NCBI RefSeq assembly: GCF_947623445.1
Contig: NC_135248.1
Coordinates: 3,596,977-3,660,976, forward strand
DNA length: 64,000 nucleotides
Direction: 5' to 3'
Source: Clavelina lepadiformis
Taxonomy: Eukaryota; Chordata; Ascidiacea; Aplousobranchia; Clavelinidae
The notes beneath the pieces are model-generated. The model made no database searches, had not been told where the DNA came from, and saw only the letters and a program-made list of their open reading frames with translations. Within the stretch, counting starts at the first letter, position 1, and every line of letters starts with the position of its first letter. Of this stretch, positions 22,755-34,100 are shown one piece after another. Position numbers and translations under genes: made by a program.

Positions 22755-24004
22755 CTACTGCCTGTTTTGTGAGCACGCATGACTTATTTACTCAGGTGTA
22801 TATTACCATTATTACCCATCAGTTTTTTTTAACTACCAATATTACTATAACCAAAACCTACCGGCCTATCTTGAATGTTTCGATCCATGCACGTAAATAA
22901 TTATTAAACATGAAGTTTCCTTCCAATCAATAACAATATCAATATGCTACTAAGGAGTATCTACACTTCTACAGGAACTTTGTTGAAAATAATAATACTC
23001 AATACGCAGTAAAACATAAAAGTCTTAAATACAAAAAACGACGTAAAGGAATAATGATTTTTTCTCGTATTTATTGCCCATCGAGCTGATGGAAACTTTC
23101 ATTGGATAAGGTAAGAATAGGGTTGCAAAAATTCTGTATTTTTTGTTGAGCGTAAATACATGTATTTTTGGTATTGACTTATTTAACATCGAAATGTCCC
23201 AAATTCTGTTTCAGATAGCTCAAGCAGTCAAATTTTGTGAAAGAAGCAATAAACCTAACACAGCTTTCGCCTACAACAGGGTTTCCCAAACTTTTTTGGC
23301 CGCGACTCTTAATACAGAATTTGTTTGGCCTTGCGACCCTCAAGGCGGAAACAACTTCATGTAATTCATTTCATTGAACACTAGGCAAGCAAAGAAAAAC
23401 AACTTTTTGCTGGCTACAATGACACTGTATCCACCTCTGACTGATTCTTTGTTGATAAATTTACTGAACCGAAAATTATGTCTACCTACAGCGATGATGC
23501 TTTTCTATGAGTTGCCTGCGAGACTTGAGCTGAAATGAAATCCAAGAGCACCTATTTAACACCCACAAATCTCTATCAAGCTACACAAGAATCAACTACG
23601 GTACTGTACAAATCCATACAGCTCCTAACAGCTAACCTCGCATTGCGAAATTGCCAGTTGCACATGTCTGCAATAGAACAATGACCTAATTGTGACCTAG
23701 ATCGCGTGTAAAAGCACAATATACAGTATCTGTAGAAGACTATAAGAATAAGACTTTTGAAAGTAAGGTATTACACAATCACTATACGCTGATAGAAAAG
23801 AATAAACTTTTTATAGATTTTTATAATTTTTAAGCTTTATAAAGTTTTTTATAAGCTTTGATTTAACACAAAAAAATACATGTATATTTCCGTCAAGGTA
23901 TTTGACAAGTATTTTATATGTCACACGTATTTTACACATATGTATTTTACGTGTATTGTATTTTCCCAATGTTAGATCAGAATCATGCCAATCGATTTGT
24001 CGAA

Positions 24005-24077
24005 GTTTCCGTAGTGTAGTGGTTATCACGTTCGCCTAACACGCGAAAGGTCCCCGGTTCGAGCCCGGGCGGAAACA
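24005..24077 (+). tRNA. tRNA-Val (AAC)
   Basis: Perfect cloverleaf. The acceptor stem GTTTCCG pairs with CGGAAAC. The anticodon stem TTCGC/GCGAA carries the loop CTAACAC with anticodon AAC. The T arm CCCCG GTTCGAG CCCGGG is present, and A is the discriminator base. The internal A box (TAGTGTAGTGG) and B box (GGTTCGAGCCC) are intact, and TTTT follows about 4 nt after the gene as a pol III terminator. There is no intron. It is nearly the canonical animal tRNA-Val(AAC) sequence, so it looks functional. Confidence 0.97.
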
Positions 24078-25679
24078 TCTTTTATTCCTTAATTTTGTTT
24101 TTGAATTGTTATTGACTTATTACTATTGACAGCATATTTCTGATTTATGTTTTTACAACAAGTTTGGCCGATTGTGATTAGCTGGTTGTGCTTGGTCATA
24201 ATAATTAAGTCAACATATGCCCTATTGATAACTACTTTAACGAGGAAGTAATTTGGTCATTGTTCCCAATCGCAGCAAACCTCAAACCAAGATAATAAAA
24301 CTGAAAAAACTGTTATTATTTCACCGTAAAATGTCGTACGTTTGAAGCTATCATTGGTCGAATACAGGTTTATTGAATGCAGAGGACCAGAGGTGCTTTA
24401 TGTTTTAGTTTAATCATATAAATTTGACTAGCCTACTTGCTCTTGCACCTGTAGAGTAGAACGTGATAATAATAATGACAAACTGCTTATATGACTATTT
24501 TGTCGAGATTGCAAACATGCATTCAGCATAGACTGCCATAAATTATCATACTGTTAAAATTTTCGAAGCTGTCCGAAAGTTCCATATAAACGTCAAAACC
24601 TTTTGCATTTAGTTGAGGAATTTCGCTTGTTGTTAGTGACGTATCGTGGACTGCGGGGGGTGTGTGGTATGTACAGGGCGGCCATTTCTGACCAAAAGAG
24701 ACTTTTAGCAGCTTCAGTGCATCACTACACTACTCTTAATATTGCAATAAAGAAAAAAAGAATTGTCACCTACAAAGCAGTTGTGAGAGCGTTGGGTGTC
24801 TACTTCAATTCTAACGCCGGAATACAAACTCTGTAACGAGACTACTTACCAAGATCTGGTTAAAGTTTTTAACTTTATACAAGGCTATTGTCAAGGCTAA
24901 AGCAACCTCAAAAGTATTGAGTGAAACGCAGGTGCCAGAAGTCCACGATGGATTTTATTAACTTGTTTGACACCAAGCGATAATGAAAGAGACACAACCA
25001 CGTGTGGATGTGATGGTTGTTTGAACAAACACAAAAAATCATGACAGTTCTGAACATCCGCCATATACAAGATGTGTAATGAAATTAGTTGATCAATCAT
25101 CTATGTCGTCCAAACTTGAGGTTTTTTTAATAGTTGTGTAAAATAAAATAAAATAGCCAAGAATAAATACTCTGACATATTGATTTGACGATAACCAAAT
25201 GTTATGCGTTCGTCAAATTAAAAAGATTATAACGACACGAAACGTATTTCAGAGGCCGCCAATTTTCGATCGTTTTATCCTGGGACGTAGGGCAGTGTTG
25301 CCAACCTATTGCTATCAAAATTGAAAACAGAACAATCTCTGAAAACAAGTAGGCCTAACTAAAACAAAACCATTCTGATATATATCAAAACGACACAGAG
25401 CGTAACTTGATCAATTTCCTATAAAGAATAAGGGTATGTGGTGTGTGCACTCAACATTGTTCAGCGTACATAGAGACAATACAAGGCTTTGAACATAAAG
25501 ATATTGTATCATTTTAATTAATAAAACTCTTTATTAAGCGTTTATGATATCTCTATCGACAACTTTGTCTTGTGAATACGTTTTATGTCCTAACAAAACC
25601 CCTTTATTTTATCAAAGCAAAGTTTAATTTCTCTTTGTTTGTCAAACAACACTTTCAATTGATCAGTGATGTTGACCTG

Positions 25680-28600
25680 ATGGAAGGAAGTTCTGCCGGA
25701 AGACAATCTCCGCGATTTTCATATGATGCCTGCCCTGTTGTTCTTGGGGCATTACTCGGAGTGCTTGGTTTTGTTGCCTTAGTAAAAGGGGAAATTGTTC
25801 CAACAGAAATCACCGGTAAAGTAAGATTTTATTACTGGCGTTAGTAGGTTAACAATTTATCTCCAAGCTGTTACAATGTAGACTGTTTTTCCAGGCGCTG
25901 TTATTGGATTGGTTGTAACTTGCTGGGTAATTACTTCGTTGCTAGGATACTGCTTGTGTACTCGAATCAGGTAAGAGTTTGTTTCAAAAGAAAAAAATAC
26001 CGTAGTATTCCACTCGCAGAATTTGGTTACAATTTACACTGTTATAATAATCTAATTTAAGCCCATGAAGTTTCAACAGTTGCTGTGTGTGCGCATTATG
26101 TCACTATATGTACGTACAGTGTACAAGGAAAAAGATAAAGCACTGGGCATTACCGATTACTGCGATTAGCCTAACCGGCTTCTTCCGTTAAATTGATTCT
26201 ATCTAAACAGAATGACCACAATGCGCAAATGAAACAATAACAAAAATTAAAAAACGTTGATACCTCTGACTTTTTGATGACTTTAGGGATTTTGCAATTG
26301 TATTGGTTAAATTTTAAGAAATTTTAACGTTATTTTAGGTTTCTTATTAAATGATCTGGATTATTTAGGAGTAAAGATTTTTATTTTTGACTGCAGAGAA
26401 TAGGGGACCCGCTTTTAGAGGTGTAGCTATGCAACCTTCTAGTGGTGTCTATTAGTCCAGTCTAGTTTGTTTTTGAGCGATCTAACAATCATTTCAGTCC
26501 TCAGGATGTCTGGCGGAGGCTAAACCGTAATACCAGCGAAACTGAATCCGGTCAAGATATTGGAAATATTATAAACACAAGCGACGAAAACTTAATACGC
26601 TTGATATACGGACTGGCAAACACAAGAAGGTTGGATATACTTATGGTTTTTAACACTGACGTATAGCTATAGCCTAAACATCTCTTAAGCAGCGGCCCAC
26701 GACACGACGTATTTGCAAACAATAAAACTTGTTTTTTATTGCATTGTGTGCGTGAAATTAGGAAGGATATTGGCCTACAAATCTTTTAGAACTTGATTTG
26801 GATAATTGTGTTACTTGTTAGTTGGAAAGTCTGAAAGATCTAGGAGTATAGCCTTTAGGCTATAACAAAATACTATGTTAAGAGATACAGTAAAACAAAT
26901 TGACACCAATCTTACAGTTGGGCCCAACACAGAAAGTTGCCGAGGATCACGTAGGTATATTATATTCTGTTGTTAGATTATATTGTTCTTTAACATGGTT
27001 AAGGATATCCTATATTGCTATAACTTTATTTTTGCGTTTTAAAAAGCAAATAACGATGCCATTGTCAAGTTTATTTGATTTCAATGCAATTGCAAACTGC
27101 TGCTTTTTGCTTTGCTTTTTACTAAACAAGCTTCCTAATCGTGTATTTAAACTGGCGTAGGCCATAGCCAAAAGTTTACTTGACATCAACACTAGGACGA
27201 TACACTTCCAGTAGTGGAATTAGCGGTGCTGGGTCTACCATCACTGCCATTAGATGTTAGATTTTCATGAAGTGAAAGCTTTTTAAGTCAACTAAGCTCT
27301 CCAATTTTAAGTCAGTTTTCCTTTAAATTCTTACCTATGTGGTCATGAATCTTGGATAGTGACCGAAAGAATGCCGTCACTGGTACAGGCCCCAGATCTG
27401 GGATTTTTAAGAAGGGTTTATGGTGTAATGCTACTAGATCAAATACGTAGCACCGAAATCTGCAAATTTCTAAATGTTGATCCCCTACTTCTGCAAACTG
27501 AGAGGCCCTAACTGTGATGGTTTGATCATGTCACCATAGAATGCCTCAGCTTGCAAGTCAAATTATGCTTTCCATATCAACCGGTTAAATATCATCGGGT
27601 TCACCAAGAACAAGGTGGTACAATTATATTACCGGCTTAGCCCTGTCATGACAAGATATCCTTTTAACCTAACTGGCAGACTTGGCGAATTATCGCAAAC
27701 GATTTAGGGAGCTCCTAGAGCTACTGCCGCCACGAACCTCTTGAGAGGATAGAGTGGCTTCTGGAGAGGGAGAGAGAGAGAAAGGAGGTATGCCAAGAAA
27801 GTTACGCTAATATTGTTTAAACTTGAGGGCCCCTCTTAAGCAACTTGATGATTGGTTGGATGGATGGTTCAAAGCGCTCGGTAGTTTATTACGAGTTGAC
27901 TCAAGTTATTATCAAAATTTTGTGTATATTCGTTTGTTATGTCACAATTAGGCATGCTGCACTGGGCGAGTTGACCGCAAGTGAACTGCTTTTCCCAATG
28001 TGACGTATTTGGCGGGGCAGTGATCATAATTGGCAAAATATATGAAACAGAAAATTTGAAAACAGGTTTTAATAACTTCTGTAGGTTTTTTAGCGTTGTC
28101 GCATGTATATTGCGGCAGGTATAGAACGCCTTTTTTCACGATTAGTCGCTATTCTTTATTTGGGACTACGACTCGTCTACGAGTATATTTCCGGCACTTA
28201 TCATGTTGGTGTTAAAGCCGGCACTTCAAAAAGTCTGGAGACCCCTGGCTTAACTTTAAGATAACGTTAAGACAAAGTATCTATTTTCATTTATTTTCGC
28301 TCGTGTGTGATGGATAAGTAACTGAATTACAGTTCTTTAATTAATTTTAAAGTTATTTAAATACGAACAGAGTATGTAGTGCACCATCTAGCGGCGACAT
28401 ATCAAAGGCCAAAAATGTCCAGGACAGTTTTCATTACCACTTTCTGTGAGAGGGCATGTGCAGATGTGTGAAACAAAATAAAATGTCGTATATTCTATAA
28501 TAAACGTTCTGTTATTATTCAAAGTAGCTGTAGCGAATTACAATGATAAACATTTTACCATGACAATTTATTTCCAGCTATCAAAAAAATTTTCCGTGGT

Positions 28601-30334
28601 CTTCAGTCAGAAACGACAAAAAAGCGTTATGATCTTTTCTTTTAGTTGTCAAACGCATTGCAGTAAGCAAGCATCTGTTGATAGTAACAAGGATTTGAAC
28701 AAGCGCCCATATAAATTTCATCAAAGAAGTAGGCTTAACATGGGAACAAAATCAAAAATATTGAAATGAGACCATCCATAAATGGAACCGCACCAAAAGT
28801 TCGTTAACTCTGAAAAAAATTCAAAACTTATTGCTTTGATGGAATTATTCAGTCCATTTTGAGTTTATTTCGGTGATAATATTATTATGTAATTGATATA
28901 AAAACCCGTTTGAAGCATGTGCAGTAACACTTTGTTTGTGATGAAACGATGCCCATCGGAAACGGGTTCTGTAGGTGCATATAGCTATGGCAAGTTCCAA
29001 CATCCAGGTTTAATTAAATACATGTTTTTTTAATATGGGAAATTTGGAGATAAAAGCTTGTGCATGCTTGGCTTGTCCGCAATTTTAGGCTCAAGTTATC
29101 AAATGTTTGAAGAAAGTAATGCCACAATATTAAAACATATGCCGAAAAAAGAATGTACAAATATTTGGCAAACAGGTCCGTGTACATGCATAAATAAAGA
29201 TATGGTTGTTAGAGAGCGTACGAATAAACATGACTGGCTAATACTGTGTGCTTGGCAAATGCTTTCACAAAAAATCAGGCTGTGTATGTTTATCAACGTT
29301 ATGCTCATAAAAAAGCAGTTTTGGGTAAAAAATGTCAGATTTTGTAGAACGTTGGAAAACACTTGGCATGCAAGATTTTTCGAGTTTATTCTTGACAAAT
29401 GCCCCCAAAAATGTATACTCATCACTCCTATGGTTTGTATTAGAATACTAAATGAATATTTCACAGTAAGTAGGTCACGCAGCCTGTTGTTAAAGATAGG
29501 CGGATAATTTAGGAGCATTGGTATACAAGGAGATGATTTTGGCGGTGTAAGGTTTTAGTGGAGTTGAATTGATTTAGATTAAAAAGTAGATTTCGGTTGG
29601 GTTCAAGTTACTATGTTATAACATTTAAGTTAGGTTAACAAAAAAACTGGGAAAAATAGTTTAGAACGCACGACTTTTTCCAGTAAAGTAGCGGCAGCCT
29701 TTAGAATATGCTGTCACTGCTTCATCGGAAAAAATCGAGCGTTTAAAGCATTGTTTCATTGCAGTTTCTTGTTAACTTAATTTAAATGCTGTTGCATAGT
29801 AATCAAAAGCTAACCTAAGTATTCCGTCTAATCTAAATCTAACTTAAATTAAACCCTAACTCGCTGGAATCAACTTTTTGCATACCAAATAACCTAACCG
29901 CCTGTAAGGTTACATAGGTTAAGGTAGGTAGATATAGGCTTAAAGATACAGTACTGTATATCTTTTACAACGGGCTGCGTGACCTACTTAAGATGAAATA
30001 GTCACTTTGTTTGGGAACGATTCCGGTAATATTAAGATTACATAAAACGTCCACCATAAAGACATTTGTGTTAAATGATGTTGCTATTTTGGTTCAAATT
30101 TTGTATTAATATTGCTACCAATGGTGATGGCTTTGATTTGTATTTATTAACAGAGTTGGAAGCGCTGAAAATGAAGTTAACCCGCGTGATGACGACAAAC
30201 CGCCAGACTATGACAAGCTTAACTTTACCCCAATTGTCAACATCGATTCAAATTCATCAACAAGTACCGGTAGCATCTCAAACAGTGGCGAGTCGTCTCC
30301 ACCGGGTTATGACGAAGCAACGCAACGAAGCTAG
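25680..30334 (+). CDS. Two-pass membrane protein with two PPxY motifs
   Basis: Four exons (25680-25815, 25895-25970, 26498-26629, 30154-30334) with intron phases 1, 2, 2 give 525 nt, or 174 residues. Hydrophobic segments lie at about residues 17-36 (VVLGALLGVLGFVALV) and 46-67 (AVIGLVVTCWVITSLLGYCL), with a short loop between. The Cys pair and Arg after the second segment suggest a juxtamembrane cytosolic, possibly palmitoylated, site. The rest is a hydrophilic Ser/Asn-rich tail containing PPDY and, near the C-terminus, PPGYDEAT. PPxY motifs bind WW domains, most often of NEDD4-type ubiquitin ligases, so this may be a ligase adaptor or a sorted membrane cargo. I recognise no named family. Exon 4 lies beyond a 3.5-kb intron that carries a TIR element (29469-29988). 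An alternative upstream ATG (25670) is out of frame. Confidence 0.75.
27500..27640 (+). repeat. Possible decayed LINE fragment in intron
   Basis: In one plus-strand frame this reads W-F-D-H-V followed some 20 residues later by a Lys/Pro-containing stretch, resembling the LRWFGHV motif near the C-terminus of LINE reverse-transcriptase proteins. The frame is interrupted by stops, and only this short motif supports the call. Confidence 0.25.
29469..29988. mobile_element. TIR element, TA target, in intron 3 of the PPxY gene
   Basis: About 30-bp inverted termini: the left end AGTAGGTCACGCAGCCTGTT matches the right end read in reverse, AGTAGGTCACGCAGCCCGTT, and the match continues into (G)TWAAAGATA. 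TA borders both ends (29467-29468 and 29989-29990), which suggests a Tc1/mariner-type non-autonomous element of 520 bp. Related diverged interiors occur near 15770-15930 and 39300-39540. Confidence 0.7.
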
Positions 30335-31131
30335 CGTTAAAGGCTAAAATATTGTCTTTGTTTCATAATGATTGTTTAGCCCCATACGCTTAGCCTATAT
30401 GCTGCTGATGTTGTCTGGAATGATAAAAGTTAATTAAAGGTTAAGCAATGGACATTTTAATTCTTCGTCAGCTAAGCACAATTTGCTGTTCTTAACATCT
30501 GGGAGTTTATTCTTTGTTATGTTTGTTTTTAAAAAATTGTACTTTAAAGCGAAGACAAATTAATCTCTCAAGCAAATACAGACTAACTTCTACAAAAGCA
30601 CGCTTCAACACATAACGGTATAGTTTTAAAATCAAGCTGGCAACCTGACGGTTTACAATGCTGGTACAGCGAAATGGTTGGAGACTTTCCTGAAAACTCT
30701 GATATACTTCCAGCTGGGTTGTGGATTAGACAGATTACAACGTACTTCTGTTTGGTAAAAGTGCAGAAACAATTAAATCTGGCGGAAATGAATTCCCATG
30801 TAGTAAAAAGTAGAACGGCGACCACACGTTAGTAAATGTTTTTCAGAGAGCTTGGAAGATACAAAACTTTAAAGCAAAGCTAAGCAAATTAATTATTCAA
30901 GACGTATTTTTAACCGTGCAGCGCTAAAACTTTGCAAAAACCTGACGTTGTTTTGGGGTTTTCAGAAATTCCGACAAAAACAGTAAAAGCTTGCTGTTTT
31001 TTCTGCAAGGCAATTGCAATTGTTCAGAACTCCAAAGAGAATTAGAATGCAACAGAATGTGTTTGGAGCGGTCATTATCAAAATATCACGTCCGGTAATT
31101 AAACCCACGTTGGACGTGGTACAGAGAATAG
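30335..31131. other. Intergenic, upstream of the lectin receptor gene
   Basis: About 0.8 kb between two plus-strand genes. It should hold the 3' UTR of the PPxY gene and the promoter of the lectin gene. I see no TATA box or coding exon. The spacing is too wide for the tightly packed operons known in some tunicates. Confidence 0.5.
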
Positions 31132-34100
31132 ATGTCGTACTTGTTTGTGACGTTTTCATTTGTGCTAGCCTACGCACGTATCAATGAATGCCAGTCGATC
31201 ACTTTTCGAGCACATTCGGAGTCAAGCGGTGAGGGCACCAATGCAAAAATACGGATGCAATTCCGCCTGATACGTCCGGCAATGGTCTCAACAAAACCAC
31301 AGCGTATATATTTTTAGGTAAATTCGATGGCCGTGCCGGTCGCAGTGTATACAAATGTCCAATTTGTTGGGGAATTTTTCGTAAAAGGTTTGCGTTTTAT
31401 GGTTTGGGAATTAAAAATTTATATACATGAGTGAGCAAGATGTAGCCTGCAGATTGAAGGCTGTAGTTTCAGTAAAAGTCAGCAGTTTGACGAATTTCTA
31501 ATCTTACCGTAAATTTATTTTAATAATTTACTACAAGAAAGTAAATAAATAACAAGAACTATTTCTAAGTTAAACAGAAAGAAGCGCATCGCATAGAATA
31601 GCCTGCATTAGTTTAATGAGCAAGATCTCCACCGTTTATCCAAAATTTCGACTGCTGCACAAATGGCCGCAGAAGTTTATATATGAAAGGTCTGTCTTAT
31701 ATACCTTTGGTATTTCAAGCAAGTATTCATTTTATGTTTTGCTTTTAAAAAGAATAAAAGCTACCAAAAGGATTAAAGAAGGATCAAAAACCGTTCACTT
31801 TAAAGGGTCTTATCCAGTGTAAGTTTATGTTGATACAAACACGTATAAAAACGGACAAAACTTCATTTCGAAAGCAAAATTTCTTTATAGGTCAGATAGG
31901 TAGTTGCGCTGAGAATGCCCAGTCGCAGACAAATATGGGTCTCAACAAGTTTCTTCTTTTAGTATGTTTTCTCACGTACTATCTTTGTTCGCATCTCGGA
32001 TGAAATGACACAGTGCCTGGTACCGCAGTGTTTCAGACTGAGAAATGAACTTCGATGTGGCGAAATTCGTTTCAGGCCAAAAAGCTATGCTATAGTAGAC
32101 AAATAGCACTGATGCCATTGATCATATCAGCTTGCTCCTGGCTGCTTTTTTTCAATGAAGGAAATTGTTCCACGACAACAACTTCCATTTTTTCTCTAAT
32201 CGATTGACCATGCAAAATAAAGTTTGTTAACCAAAGTTTAATTACAATTATTTGTTTTTCGTGAATTTTTTGACGATTTGTAAGAACAACTAACAGCTTA
32301 CAGCCATGTGAACATATGCAGTATAGTGTATATAGATCCGCAAAGTAGTAGTTAAATAAAAATAAATTAAAACAATAATACTTACTTGAAACATTTAATG
32401 TAGCCTAATAATGCCTGCACAGGTGGTTAAGGTCGCATTGGATTTCCTACCTTAGTATAGCCTACTATAGGAAGAGGAAAGTGACGAATACGTAGTGCTA
32501 ATAAGTCTATATACTTGTAATATAGTGGCATAAAACCTATGCCCGGCATGGTATTCTCGGCGGCGGTATCTACTCTCACTCTTCTGATGCTGCATTTTGT
32601 AAACGGCGCGCAGCCTCAAACAGGTTTGGTGCTTTCTTTTTAAATAGGGTAAAGAGGTTGTCATTTAGATTTATATGAAACAAGTGTTACACGATCATTT
32701 TAACTTTAACTTTCTAAATGTAATGGGTTAATATTATTATCAACTTATTATTAAAAATTAGTCAACATACAACGTAAATAACGTAACAAATACGTACATG
32801 TAGAAAAGATCAGAAGAAAAAATCTTTTAAAATTTTTCAAAACTCTTGTTTCTTGTTTTATTGAATTCTTCACCCCAGTTTCCTTTGTAGGGGTCACTCT
32901 TGCGTCATTCACAAGCCCTCCTTCTATGAGTTTAGCAGCGACTCAAACAGCGCCAGTGGTAGACACTACTACTATGTCCGATAACGAAACAGGTAGCCAA
33001 ACATTTAGTCATGATATTCTTGTGAAAATATACTATAAACTACTTGCTGTTTTATTTACTATATATGAAAAATCAGCCTAAAAGAAATTGGCCCAGTACT
33101 AATAGCCTATCTACAAAGAATTAAACTACAGAAGTAGATTTTGGATATAACATAGCCTAGACGAACGCATATTTATGTTTTTCTTTTCTAGTTATATACA
33201 CTATCGGTGGAAATGCTGGCGGCGATCCTTGCTTATTCCCATTCACCTTTATGGGTGTAAGTTACAGTTCCTGCACCACTGCTGGAAGATCAGACAATTT
33301 ACAGTGGTGCGCAACCACGTCAAATTATGCAAAAGACTTCATCTGGGGAATTTGTCCAAAGCCTGGTAGATCATAAACTTTCTTTTTAAAGCCTTGGTTA
33401 CTGTTTTTCATGCAATAATGCTATACTTAGTAACTCGGATCTACCGTTTCTTTAGGGCTACTTTCTTGAGTATGCGTTAACACACTTTTGCTTTTTTTAC
33501 TTAAAGTTAAAGGTTGTGGTGAGTTTTGGAATTCGGGACAATTCGGAAAGTATTGCTATCAGTTTAACTTTCAGTCCTCTCTAACCTGGCTGCAAGCACG
33601 TGACGCGTGTCGTCAACAAAATGCTGATTTGTTAAGTATCGAGACTGCGGCAGAACAGGCTTGGATCGCTGGTAATTAGCTAAAATCTGTTTTATCACGA
33701 GTGATTTTGTGCTGCTGCATTGCGATTTCACTGAAATATCACCATTGTTAGTTGGCGTGAAGTAGTTTACAACAATCTGTTCTTTGTAATATAGGCTGCT
33801 TGTTTGAAATGTTTGTTTACATGATATGACTTATTATACTAAGAAGAGCTGACGATTTATCAGTCTTTCACAATTTTGTTTGTTTTAGGACGTATTCATG
33901 TTGTCACAACCGTTATGTGGCTAGGAATGAGCGACATTTCAATAGAAGGAAACTGGGAATGGAGTGATGGTGCGCCTTTAACTTATCTAAACTGGAGGGA
34001 AGGTACTGAATACGGATTCAAAAGCTAAAATGTTTAATAAATTATAAACCGTTATTGAATTCTTTAATGACTTCTTGCATTTAAGCTACCATACCCAGCA

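Larger units (their letters stand above)
19186..25679. other. Gene-poor region with tRNA and transposon copies
   Basis: About 6.5 kb with no supported protein-coding exon. It contains a 553-bp MITE (21640-22192), a tRNA-derived SINE (minus, 22566-22754), a hAT-type terminus near 23276 (CAGGGTTTCCCAAACTTTT, partner end not found), the tRNA-Val gene (24005-24077), and another hAT-like end near 25293 (CAGTGTTGCCAACC) without a partner. The rest is unannotated AT-rich sequence. Confidence 0.5.

Noticed and set aside
23276..23360. Complete hAT element starting CAGGGTTTCCCAAACTTTT
   Set aside because: Only one terminus could be found; without a partner end or duplication it is not called as an element.
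29058..29518. Overlapping ORFs of 149 (plus) and 139 (minus) codons
   Set aside because: They lie in an intron of the PPxY gene, are fully antisense to each other, have no domain, and overlap the edge of a TIR element.
30335..31131. PPxY gene and lectin gene as one transcription unit or operon
   Set aside because: The gap is about 0.8 kb, the lectin gene has its own signal-peptide start, and no splice links the two in frame.
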